DNA of 64,000 nt, from positions 62,001 to 126,000 of the forward strand of contig NZ_CP009288.1 in NCBI RefSeq assembly GCF_000756615.1, in the 5' to 3' direction. This DNA comes from Paenibacillus durus (lineage in GTDB: Bacteria > Bacillota > Bacilli > Paenibacillales > Paenibacillaceae). Below the pieces are notes generated by a model that saw nothing but the letters and a program-made list of their open reading frames with translations, was not told the origin of the DNA and did no database searches. Positions within the stretch are counted from its first letter, which is position 1. Every line of letters starts with the position of its first letter. A program made the position numbers and the translations under genes. This document shows, piece after piece, positions 47,141 through 55,184 of the stretch.

Positions 47141-47814
47141 TCAGCCCCATCCTCCTTCAGCCGGCCGTTGACGATATGTATTCTCCGTTCCGCCAGAGCG
47201 GCAATTCCGGGATCGTGGGTGATCATGACAACGGTACTCCCAAGCGCCCGGGACGAGGAACGGAGCAGCGAAAGCACTTCGGTGCCCGTGTCCGTATCAA
47301 GATTGCCGGTGGGTTCGTCGGCAAAGATGACGCGCGGCTTTGCGATCAGCGCTCTTGCGATGGCGACCCGCTGCTGTTGTCCTCCCGAAAGCTGGCCAGG
47401 GAGATGCTTCAGGCGGTCCGAGATGCCCAGCAGACAAGTAAGCTCCTGGAACCAGGCTTCGTCTTTGCGGCGTTTGTCGAGCAGCAGGGGCATCAGAATA
47501 TTCTCTTCGGCCGTCAGAACGGGCATCAGATTGAAAGCCTGAAAGACGAAGCCGAACGTCCGGCGGCGAAAGACGGCCCGCCTTTTCTCTGGCATCCCGT
47601 ACAAATCTTCGCCACCGATCAGGATTTGGCCTTCGTCGGGAAGATCCAGTCCGCCGCACAGGTGCAGAAGCGTCGACTTCCCGCTTCCGCTCGGCCCCGT
47701 AAACACCGTAAATTGCCCTTCGGGAATGTCGAAGGTGGCGTCCGATAACGCCGTGACCCGGGCTTCGCCTTGACCATAAACGCGGGATACATGCCGGCAG
47801 GATAAAATTGACAT
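47137..47814 (-). CDS. ABC transporter ATP-binding protein (MacB/LolD type)
   Basis: 225 residues. Walker A GPSGSGKSTLLHLCGG, Q-loop FVFQAFNLMPVLTAEENILMPLL, signature LSGGQQQRVAIARAL, Walker B PRVIFADEPTGNLD, and H-loop STVVMITHD. Partner of the FtsX permease. ATG 47814 is used; TTG 47817 is next to it. The ribosome site AAGGAGGAG lies in the right arm of a 10-bp hairpin (see hairpin feature), so translation may be controlled. Confidence 0.93.
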   Translation of the reverse strand: MSILSCRHVSRVYGQGEARVTALSDATFDIPEGQFTVFTGPSGSGKSTLLHLCGGLDLPDEGQILIGGEDLYGMPEKRRAVFRRRTFGFVFQAFNLMPVLTAEENILMPLLLDKRRKDEAWFQELTCLLGISDRLKHLPGQLSGGQQQRVAIARALIAKPRVIFADEPTGNLDTDTGTEVLSLLRSSSRALGSTVVMITHDPGIAALAERRIHIVNGRLKEDGAE

Positions 47815-47818
47815 CAAA

Positions 47819-47851
47819 ACTCCTCCTTAAACTGTATTGTCAAGGAGGAGT
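47819..47851 (-). promoter_or_regulatory. Hairpin that covers the ribosome site of the ABC ATPase gene
   Basis: In the minus-strand RNA, ACTCCTCCTT (47851-47842) pairs perfectly with AAGGAGGAGT (47828-47819), loop of 13 bases. The second arm is the Shine-Dalgarno sequence, ending 4 bases before ATG. A short TTTT after it could also make it a weak terminator for the kinase gene. Confidence 0.6.
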
Positions 47852-47884
47852 GTATCACTCAATTCTATAGTAACCCTATACAGC

Positions 47885-49123
47885 CTAACATTCGGCCGAA
47901 AGCGCCGGATACAGCCGACAGGGTACGCGGAGCAGGACCGAGGCGCCGGCCTCTATATTCCGCAGACTCATATTCCCGCCGTGTCGCTTCGTCAGGCTGC
48001 GGGCGATGGTTAGCCCGAGCCCCAGCCCCGTTCCGCGCGCCGCATCCGCCCGGTAGAACGGTTCGAATCCCCGCCGCAGGCTTTCCGGCGAGAAACCAGG
48101 CCCATCATCTTCGACTTTGATCTGTAGCCCGGCATCGCGAAGGTCCAGGGTGATGTCCACGCGTGAAGAAGCATAGCGGAGCGCATTTCCGGCCACATTG
48201 TCGAGAACCCGCCCCAGGAGCGCGGAATCGACTTCGGCATAGCCGCCGCCGCGGCAAATCACCGCTAAGCGTATTCTGGCCGGTTTGGCGAGCAGGGTCC
48301 ACTGCGACTCCAGCTTACGGCACCATTCCGTCAGGCCGACGGTTTCCGGTTTGAGCTCCCACTCTTCATAGGAGCGCATCTCCCGTAGTGAATCGGCATA
48401 CCGTTCCATACGCAGAATATTTTCTTTCATAAGCTGAGTGTTGCGCTTTACGGTTTCGAGACTGAGGGAGCCCTTATCGGTCTGCAGGCCAATAAGGTCG
48501 GAGCAGCCTTTCAGTACGGTCAGCGGAGTGCGCAGATCATGAGCAAAGGCTTGGATCATCCTGCGCTGGCTTTCCTGCGCGTCCCACAGCTCTTTGAAGG
48601 CGGCATCAAGTTGTCCCCGCATTTCTTCGAATGCCGCGCATAAATCACCCAATTCGTCACCGCTGCGGTACCGGATCGTAAAATCCAGATCCTGCCGCCG
48701 CAGCCGCTCTATACCGCTGCGCAGCTCCAGCAGCGGCCGGCGCAGCTTCAGTCGGTAGAACAGAACCGCCAATCCGAACAGGGACAGTCCGGTCAGGACG
48801 ATGGAGATAACCGGAAAGAGGCGATTCATCATACGGTATCCCCAGGTATCCGCCCCGATTTGCCGCATCCGCTTCATTGTCATGCCTGATGCCGGATCTC
48901 CAGACCAAGTTACATACGTCACATCGCCGGGTGAGCCGTTTGTTCCTTCCTGGACGGTGACGAGAGGGTAAAAGCGCGACTCGTAAGCTGTCCAAACTTG
49001 CTGCACCAGCGAAAACACACTGAATACGCATAGCAAGGAGACAGGGAGCAGCAGGGTAATCCAGACCTTGAGCGACAGTCTGCGAATCCGTCCGGTCAAC
49101 CGTCCACTAGTAAGACCCGGCAT
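47885..49123 (-). CDS. Sensor histidine kinase, two-component system
   Basis: 412 residues: membrane helices at about 17-40 and 108-130 flanking a short extracellular loop, HAMP (~130-185), HisKA with phosphoacceptor MIQAFAHDLRTPLTVLKG (near 205), and HATPase with DNVAGNALRYA, VEDDGPGFSPESL, FEPFYRADAARGTGLGLGLTIA. A TTG at 49186 is in frame and overlaps the regulator gene, but GGAGG is 6 bases before ATG 49123, giving MPGLTSGRL, and that start is chosen. Likely senses envelope stress or a substrate of the adjacent transporter. Confidence 0.88.
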   Translation of the reverse strand: MPGLTSGRLTGRIRRLSLKVWITLLLPVSLLCVFSVFSLVQQVWTAYESRFYPLVTVQEGTNGSPGDVTYVTWSGDPASGMTMKRMRQIGADTWGYRMMNRLFPVISIVLTGLSLFGLAVLFYRLKLRRPLLELRSGIERLRRQDLDFTIRYRSGDELGDLCAAFEEMRGQLDAAFKELWDAQESQRRMIQAFAHDLRTPLTVLKGCSDLIGLQTDKGSLSLETVKRNTQLMKENILRMERYADSLREMRSYEEWELKPETVGLTEWCRKLESQWTLLAKPARIRLAVICRGGGYAEVDSALLGRVLDNVAGNALRYASSRVDITLDLRDAGLQIKVEDDGPGFSPESLRRGFEPFYRADAARGTGLGLGLTIARSLTKRHGGNMSLRNIEAGASVLLRVPCRLYPALSAEC

Positions 49124-49173
49124 GAAAGGCCTCCGGTCCCATTTTCCGGTACTTCTTCGAGACGGGGATTTGT

Positions 49174-49848
49174 CTATTTTCGCCAACGGTACCCCACCCC
49201 CCAGACCGTTTCAATTCGCTGCTCTTCGCCGGAGTCTGCAAGTTTGGCGCGCAGCCGCTTGATATGCTCAGTCACGGCCTGCGCGTCGCCTTCCGCGTCG
49301 TATCCCCAGATCCGCTCGTACATCCTTTCACGGGAGAAGGTCAGGCCGGGATTCAGGGTCAGCAGTTCAAGTATCTCGTATTCCTTGCGTGCAAGCCCAA
49401 TCGCCGTATCCCCGTATCCCGCTTCCCGCGAAGCGTAATCGATCCAAATATTACCATACTTTGACCGTTTTGGCGGCGCTGCCCTGCGCCGTTCACGCCG
49501 GAGATGGGCCTGAATCCGGGCACCCAGTTCCCCGATGCTGAACGGTTTAAGAATGTAGTCGTCTCCTCCAAGTGATAAGCCGAGGATGCGGTCGGCTTCC
49601 TCCACCCTGGCGCTTAGAAAAAGGATTGGACATTGGACCGCCTCGCGGATTTCCCGGCAGATGGAAAAGCCGTCCAGTCCCGGCATCATCACATCAAGCA
49701 GAATCAGATCGGGGTCTTTCAAGGCAAGCTCCAGCGCGTCCGTGCCGTTCTCCGCTTCCCATACCTCATAGCCTTCTGTCATCAAATATTCCGAGACCAT
49801 CGAGACAATATCCCGCTCGTCATCAGCGACAAGCACAACAGGCTTCAT
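49174..49848 (-). CDS. Response regulator, OmpR/PhoB family
   Basis: 224 residues. Receiver domain with acidic pair near 9-10, phosphoacceptor Asp 52 in LILLDVMMPG, and K in DDYILKPFSIGEL; C-terminal winged helix with EYEILELLTLNPGLTFSRERMYERIWGYDAEGD and VTEHIKRLRAKL. GAGGTG is 9 bases before ATG 49848, and the longer frame from 49932 is rejected. Cotranscribed with its kinase; the next genes on the strand are the ABC transporter it may control. Confidence 0.93.
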   Translation of the reverse strand: MKPVVLVADDERDIVSMVSEYLMTEGYEVWEAENGTDALELALKDPDLILLDVMMPGLDGFSICREIREAVQCPILFLSARVEEADRILGLSLGGDDYILKPFSIGELGARIQAHLRRERRRAAPPKRSKYGNIWIDYASREAGYGDTAIGLARKEYEILELLTLNPGLTFSRERMYERIWGYDAEGDAQAVTEHIKRLRAKLADSGEEQRIETVWGVGYRWRK

Positions 49849-50291
49849 CCGGATCAGCACCTCTTTAAAATATAAAGGATATGCTGTGCGCGTATCATTT
49901 ATTGTTATTTTTACGAGAAACACGGATGCCATCCTGAAGGGTAGGCTTAACCGTTTTTCTTATGTCCAGCTTATGGTCAAATTCTATACTAAGTGTAAAC
50001 CTGAAATGGCATAAAACTGTACGTAAACGGGAAAAAGACCAGGGCAATGGCTGGTCAGCTGATCATATGTACGCCGCTGGAACTCTTTTTGCAAAAACAG
50101 CACGGGTTTCGCACATTTCGAGAAAAATTTTCGGCATTTCGGCGAGGATCGCATGTCTAGATAAATTTGAAGGCCGTTCGGCCGTGCGGAGAGAATTGCA
50201 AGCCATTCATATTTCTTGGAGTAATGGCGAATAAACACGGCCGTAAGTTGGGTTCTTAAGATATATGCAATTAGGAGCGCCGGAGCCGCAT
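49849..50291. other. Intergenic region between the response regulator and the AbrB-like gene
   Basis: About 440 bases with no convincing gene. It holds the regulator promoter region, a minus-strand terminator at 50032-50057, and a GGCCGTTCGGCC palindrome near 50171. Small frames here lack ribosome sites. Confidence 0.5.
50032..50057 (-). terminator. Terminator downstream of the AbrB-like gene
   Basis: Minus strand GACCAG, loop CCATTGCC, CTGGTC, then TTTTT. It lies ~235 bases after the stop of the AbrB-like gene. Confidence 0.65.
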
Positions 50292-50765
50292 CTACCGGCC
50301 GCTTGAGAACTTTCGCTTAAGCTGGCTGACTCTTGCCTGGCTGATACCGAGCATCCCGGCAAGTTCCTTCTGATTGGCACCCGGATGTTCCAGCATCGTT
50401 TGCTCCAGCCGCTCGCGAAGTTCGTCTGATTTGGTTTTCTTTTTGCCTGCGCCAAGATCCGAAGAGGGAACATGAATTTCCTCACCCGGCTCCTGCTCCG
50501 CTTCGTCATCGCCCTGATCGTGATTCACAAGCTCCTGAAGACAACTGTTGCAGATGAATTGGTCCTTAAAATAAGTGACATTGTCTAGACTCCTGCAGAA
50601 AGTGCATTCCGTTGAAGTGTATTTGCGCAGGACAATAATGTGATCGTCCAAAATGAAAAACTCAATCGGATCCCCAATATCTATATTGCGCGTCATACGG
50701 ATTTCTACGGGAACCACAATGCGTCCAAGATTGTCCAAACTCCGGATCATACCTGTATCCTTCAT
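50292..50765 (-). CDS. AbrB-like regulator fused to a CxxC pair and a C-terminal HTH
   Basis: 157 residues. Residues 1-50 are an AbrB/SpoVT swapped-hairpin domain (TGMIRSLDNLGRIVVPVEIR). Then C54-x2-C57-x14-C72-x2-C75 (ECTFC ... ICNSC), a zinc-ribbon-like pattern, a highly acidic linker (~83-105), and a helix-turn-helix near 127-152 (NQKELAGMLGISQARVSQLKRKF). A typical AbrB ends in a short dimer domain and has neither the four cysteines nor an HTH. It should bind DNA by two different domains, perhaps sensing zinc or redox state. GAGGGA precedes the ATG. Confidence 0.8.
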   Translation of the reverse strand: MKDTGMIRSLDNLGRIVVPVEIRMTRNIDIGDPIEFFILDDHIIVLRKYTSTECTFCRSLDNVTYFKDQFICNSCLQELVNHDQGDDEAEQEPGEEIHVPSSDLGAGKKKTKSDELRERLEQTMLEHPGANQKELAGMLGISQARVSQLKRKFSSGR

Positions 50766-50829
50766 TTCATGTCCCTCATTTATATCTTCAGATTTGGTTG
50801 TATTTAATTATTATAACAGTAAATGTATT

Positions 50830-52026
50830 TTAAGATAAAGGGGAAAGCGTGTACGTAAAATGAACCTTTTGCCCTCCAGTGAAGGATGTCCATTCAAAAG
50901 AAAGCGTGTCTCCCGAGCGTCCGGTAAACTCAAGATTGTCGCCGGGATAGTCGATTTCGGTGTCGGGATATGCCTCTAGCCAGGCCTGGTCGTCCGCGCT
51001 GAGCAGCTGCTTATACAGCTGAACGCTCTGGCCGCTGCGGCGGTCGATTAGATTGAGCGTGCCTTTTTGGAAGGGCCGTACCAGCAGAAAGTCGGTATCC
51101 ACAAATTCCACCGCGAAGGCGTCATTAATGCCGGTAATCTCCAGCAGATCATAGGTTTTAAAAATATGCCCGTCCGGATTCACAAGCGTCAGTGTCTGCC
51201 CGTCGACCATGACCACATTGCCCTGAAAAGCAAAAACATCCCGCTTCATTCCGAGCATCCGGGGATTCCAGTAATGGGTCATCGCCTGGCGCACCAGGGA
51301 ACCGCCTGAAACAAGCGCGCGCCAGCGGGTGTTGTTGATATGCGGCTCGCCGCGCGCATTCTCGATCTCAACTGCATAGCTAGCCGAGTTGATCCTGCGG
51401 GCGGACATACTCACCCAATCGAGACCGGCAACCCGGATTATACCTGCGCGCAGGGGTACTGTACCGCTCTGTCCGCTGTACAGGACGCCATGCTCCCGGT
51501 TCAGCCAGAACAGCTCGCGTCCCGTTGACGTCTTGATATACTTTGTCGCATAAGGGACCGCAAATCGATTATCGCCTTTCCAGACCACCGGCACGCCAAA
51601 AGCTTTGGAGAACAGCTTCTCCGGCACATAGGTCACTCCGCCCCGGATCAGCGTCTCTGCCCCCAGCATAATCACCTTCCCTGCTGCGGTATAGGCTTTG
51701 GGCTGGCCCGCTTTCAGGCTGACGGCCTGATAAAGTCCCGTCACTTCGAGGCTGGATTTATCAGAATTCCAGAGCAGCTGAAGATCCAGTAAGGATGAAA
51801 TGTCTTTCAATGGCACGTATGTGGTTCCGTTCTCCTGAAAGCCGGAATGCTCCAAGGACAGATCGTTTAGGATGGCCGATTCTGCTGCGGACGGGACGGT
51901 GGGCGGAGTGGAAGCACCGGAGGCGAAAGCTGCCTCAATCGGCGCAGCGGCAAACAGCAGGGTGGTGAGAGTGGAAGCGGCTAACAGAGCGGCGGTTCGT
52001 CTGGAGGCTTTGCTTCGCGTATTCAT
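50830..52026 (-). CDS. Secreted protein with copper amine oxidase N-terminal-like domain
   Basis: 398 residues. Signal peptide (TAALLAASTLTTLLFAAAPIEAAFA, ~35). Residues ~55-150 match the Cu_amine_oxidN1 pattern: NGTTYVPLKDISSLLDLQLLWNSDKSSLEV, GGVTYVPEKLFSKAFGVPVVWKGDNRFAVPY. That domain is common on wall-associated proteins of Paenibacillus and does not imply amine oxidase activity. The ~240-residue remainder (YSGQSGTVPLRAGIIRVAGL, LVRPFQKGTLNLIDRRSGQ, GDTLSFEWTSFTGGQKVHFTY) is strand-rich and unrecognised. Confidence 0.75.
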   Translation of the reverse strand: MNTRSKASRRTAALLAASTLTTLLFAAAPIEAAFASGASTPPTVPSAAESAILNDLSLEHSGFQENGTTYVPLKDISSLLDLQLLWNSDKSSLEVTGLYQAVSLKAGQPKAYTAAGKVIMLGAETLIRGGVTYVPEKLFSKAFGVPVVWKGDNRFAVPYATKYIKTSTGRELFWLNREHGVLYSGQSGTVPLRAGIIRVAGLDWVSMSARRINSASYAVEIENARGEPHINNTRWRALVSGGSLVRQAMTHYWNPRMLGMKRDVFAFQGNVVMVDGQTLTLVNPDGHIFKTYDLLEITGINDAFAVEFVDTDFLLVRPFQKGTLNLIDRRSGQSVQLYKQLLSADDQAWLEAYPDTEIDYPGDNLEFTGRSGDTLSFEWTSFTGGQKVHFTYTLSPLS

Positions 52027-52130
52027 GACACAACCTCTTTCTCTTTAAAATAGCGATAATTCACTTTAACATCAAATTATTGGAAGTGCTGTGCGATAAT
52101 GACGTATGTCGGACTAAAAAGGTTGCAAAA

Positions 52131-52176
52131 TGAAAAGCCCCTCCATTTGTTCACACAATAAGGAGAGGCTTACTCG
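52131..52176 (-). terminator. Terminator after the DNA glycosylase gene
   Basis: Minus strand AAGCCTCTCC ... GGAGGGGCTT followed by TTC ATTTTGC; just after the gene on the minus strand. Confidence 0.75.
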
Positions 52177-52188
52177 GTATTTATAATA

Positions 52189-52872
52189 TTACGGCCGGTT
52201 CTCTGTCCAGATAAAGGGCTCGGCCTTGCTATCATGAGCGGAAACATAAGGGTTATCCCTAATGTAGAAGCGCCAAGGAAGGCCGGCATACTCCTCCGCG
52301 TAGGGGATGTTGATGCGCGCAGCCTGAACAATCGGAAGGCTGCGGGGATCGTCGCCGCTCTCCAGCCGGAGCGGACCGCCAGGCTGGTCAAGACGCAGCC
52401 CGTTAAGGCTTCGGTCGATGCGCAGCGCCCGGCACAGCTTGCCCGGTCCGCCTGACAGGTCGGACGGCTTGCGGATGGCGGTTCCCCGGTAGGCAGCCAT
52501 AAGCTGCGCATCCCGGGGAGTCAGCGGCTCCACCGCGCGGATCAGCACCGCGTGGGGATCATTCTTCTCTGCTGTAACTATATTGAAGCAGTGATGCATT
52601 CCGTAGATAAGATAGACGTAAGCGGTACCGCCGGTGTGAAACATGACGTCGGTGCGGTTCGTCCGCCTCCCGCCATAGGCATGACTGCCCTTGTCCTCCG
52701 CTCCCCCGTAACTCTCTGCCTCCACGATCCGGCAGCGTATCTCCCCGTCCTCCGTAAGGCGGACGAGGTGCTGGCCGAGCAGCAGCGGGGCCGCCTTGAT
52801 CGCGGGCAAGGCCAAGAGGGAAGAGAGCGGCTTTAACGGAGTGTGGCCGTCATTTCCATTCACAGGTACCAC
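52189..52872 (-). CDS. 3-methyladenine DNA glycosylase, AAG/MPG type
   Basis: Base-excision repair of alkylated purines and hypoxanthine. 227 residues with RIVEAESYGGAEDKGSHAYGGRRTNRTDVMFHTGGTAYVYLIYGMHHCFNIVT: the catalytic Glu is in EAESYG and the intercalating YGMH region is intact; also AVLIRAVEPL, SGGPGKLCRALRI and NIPYAEE. Similar to B. subtilis YxlJ. GTG start with GGGAGGTG 10 bases upstream. Confidence 0.9.
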   Translation of the reverse strand: MVPVNGNDGHTPLKPLSSLLALPAIKAAPLLLGQHLVRLTEDGEIRCRIVEAESYGGAEDKGSHAYGGRRTNRTDVMFHTGGTAYVYLIYGMHHCFNIVTAEKNDPHAVLIRAVEPLTPRDAQLMAAYRGTAIRKPSDLSGGPGKLCRALRIDRSLNGLRLDQPGGPLRLESGDDPRSLPIVQAARINIPYAEEYAGLPWRFYIRDNPYVSAHDSKAEPFIWTENRP

Positions 52873-52970
52873 GGGTGGAGAACACCTCCCTCACGAGAGC
52901 GGATAGAAGCCGCTGCTTGCTTGATGAGTATTATCGTACCGGTCCTTGGCCCGCTGTGCAAGCACGGGAA

Positions 52971-55046
52971 TTAATTGAGCCACCAACGCTTAATATCGCT
53001 CCACCAGGAACGGTCCTTGTCGGAGCCGCCGCCCTGTTTTACCTCCAGCCCCCCGGCCTGTCCCGCTCCTTGGCCGTTTCCGTGCAAATCGCAGTATGCG
53101 GTCGGTTCGGTTCCGCTGATAAAAGTCTCCAGTACCTTGTCGGGGCAGGCCGCAGTCGCCAGCTTGCCGGATTCCGGATTGATATACACGCTGACGACGC
53201 CGTCCGGAATCGGGAAAATTTTCGGTGGAACGTTCTCTAGCGCCTTTTCCGTGTACTGCGCAAAAATTGGCGCCGCCCGTCTCCCTTCGGTTGTCGTAAT
53301 ATCGCGGCCTTTGTCGTAGCCGACCCAGACGGCGGTAGACAGCTCCGGGGTGAAGCCGACCATCCAGGCGTCGGTATCGGTGGTTCCGGTCTTGCCGGCG
53401 ACCGGGCGTTTGATAAACGAGGCCACCCGGTTGCCCGTCCCTCCCGTCTCGAACACGCCTTCCATCAGCCGGGTTAGTACATAAGCCGATGCCGGCGAGA
53501 CGACGTTTTCCCCTTCCGCCTTGGGAGCTTCGTATAGTACGTTCCCTCGGGCGTCTACGATCTTAAGAATAGCGGTTGTCGGCATCTTGACGCCACCGCC
53601 CGCAATAACCGAGAAAGCCCCGGCCATTTCCAGCGGGCTGACAGGCGAGGTGCCAAGCGCCAGCGAAGGCACATTGGAAAGCGGGCTGATAACGCCCATC
53701 TTGCGCGCCATTTCGATTACCTTTTCCGGCCCCACCTTCATAATCGTGTTAACCGCGTAAATATTGTCCGAGGCCGCTATCGCCTGCCGCATGTTGATCT
53801 CACCGAGGTATTTGTCCCCGAAGTTCCGGGGCTGGTACGTCTTGCGGTTATTATCATAGTGGAACAGGGTCGGCTGGCTGTTGAAGACCGAAAGCCCTGT
53901 CATTTCCTTCTCGGACAGCGCGGTCAGGTACATAATCGGCTTGAAGGAGGAACCGGGCTGCCGGGTGGTTGCAAGTGCATGATTGAACTGGTTCGCCCGG
54001 TAATTGACGCCGCCGACCATAGCCTTGATATAACCCGTGCGGGGATCGATAGAGACGAGCGCCGTCTCCAGGCCGCCTGCGCCGGCCATCCCTTGCGCCA
54101 CCGCCTGTTCCGCCGCCTGCTGCATGTCCGGATCAAGCGTCGTATACACGCTCAGTCCTTCCAGCTCCAGCTCATCGGTGCTGATGCCGAGCAGCTTTGC
54201 CGCTGCGGCGCCGACATAGTCGCGGAAGTAAGGCGCGGTCAGTGCGGCCGTCTGCTCCTCGCGGGGCTTCAAAGCAAGTGTTTCCCCGGCTGCCCGGTCG
54301 GCCTCCGCCTGCGTGATCTCGCCCATCTCCACCATGGAGGACAGAATGATCTTCTGGCGTTTTTTGGCGTTGTCCAGATGATTGTATGGCGAATAATACG
54401 TCGGCCCCTTCGGAATACCGGCCAGGAGCGTGCTTTCCGCGAGGTCAAGCGAAGCGGCGGATTTGCCGAAATACATCCGGGAAGCTGCCTCGATGCCGTA
54501 TGCGCCGTGTCCGTAATAAATCTCATTAAGGTACATGCGCAAAATGTCATCCTTGCTGTACTTCATTTCCAACTGCAAGGTGTACATCGCTTCTTTCGCT
54601 TTGCGCGTCCACGTTTTTTCATGGGAAAGGTACAGATTTCGCGCCAATTGTTGGGTCAGCGTGCTGGCGCCTTGGGCGCGGCTGCCATTTTCCAGATTGA
54701 CCAGCACCGCCCGGCCCATGCTTCTAATATTAAAGCCCGCATGCTCGTAGAATTTACGGTCTTCCACCGCTAGCGTCGCCTGAATCAGCAGAGGCGATAT
54801 ATCCTTTAATCCCACCGGATCATGGCTGCGCCCATCGGCAGAGAAGACAGCGATCACATTTCCACGGGAGTCCATCAGTCTGGAGCGGGCATCTTCCGGA
54901 ATCGGCGGCAGATCCTTCTGGTATAAATAGCCGAGCAGCGCGCCTGTGGAGATTAGCAGCAGGACCACCAGGCCGGTCAGAAGCAGGAGGACCCTGCGCC
55001 AGCGGTTTTTTTTCCGTACAGGCTTGTCAGAAGATTGTAACGCCAT
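52971..55046 (-). CDS. Bifunctional class A penicillin-binding protein, PbpG-like
   Basis: Peptidoglycan glycosyltransferase plus transpeptidase, 691 residues. Membrane anchor at about 15-40, GT51 domain (~70-240) with EDRKFYEHAGFN, QGASTLTQQLARNL and ILRMYLNEIYYGHGAYG, then a transpeptidase domain with RQPGSSFKPIMYL (active Ser near 350), SDN in AIAASDNIYAVN and KTGTTDTDAWMVG. AAAGGAG 9 bases before ATG. Length and order fit B. subtilis PbpG, a sporulation PBP; PbpF-like PBPs would look alike. Antisense frames are shadows. Confidence 0.9.
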   Translation of the reverse strand: MALQSSDKPVRKKNRWRRVLLLLTGLVVLLLISTGALLGYLYQKDLPPIPEDARSRLMDSRGNVIAVFSADGRSHDPVGLKDISPLLIQATLAVEDRKFYEHAGFNIRSMGRAVLVNLENGSRAQGASTLTQQLARNLYLSHEKTWTRKAKEAMYTLQLEMKYSKDDILRMYLNEIYYGHGAYGIEAASRMYFGKSAASLDLAESTLLAGIPKGPTYYSPYNHLDNAKKRQKIILSSMVEMGEITQAEADRAAGETLALKPREEQTAALTAPYFRDYVGAAAAKLLGISTDELELEGLSVYTTLDPDMQQAAEQAVAQGMAGAGGLETALVSIDPRTGYIKAMVGGVNYRANQFNHALATTRQPGSSFKPIMYLTALSEKEMTGLSVFNSQPTLFHYDNNRKTYQPRNFGDKYLGEINMRQAIAASDNIYAVNTIMKVGPEKVIEMARKMGVISPLSNVPSLALGTSPVSPLEMAGAFSVIAGGGVKMPTTAILKIVDARGNVLYEAPKAEGENVVSPASAYVLTRLMEGVFETGGTGNRVASFIKRPVAGKTGTTDTDAWMVGFTPELSTAVWVGYDKGRDITTTEGRRAAPIFAQYTEKALENVPPKIFPIPDGVVSVYINPESGKLATAACPDKVLETFISGTEPTAYCDLHGNGQGAGQAGGLEVKQGGGSDKDRSWWSDIKRWWLN

Positions 55047-55184
55047 GATACCATGCTCCTTTATCGTAAATGGGTTCTTCTTCTCATTATGGGGAAGGAA
55101 GAGTTCGGATATTCAGACAGGAACAGAATAAGGGTAATATATAGAAGAGGACCCAATACGGCAACAAATCACGGAGGTGTGATC

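Noticed and set aside
53859..54773. 304-residue frame opposite the PbpG-like gene
   Set aside because: Antisense shadow produced by high GC codon use.
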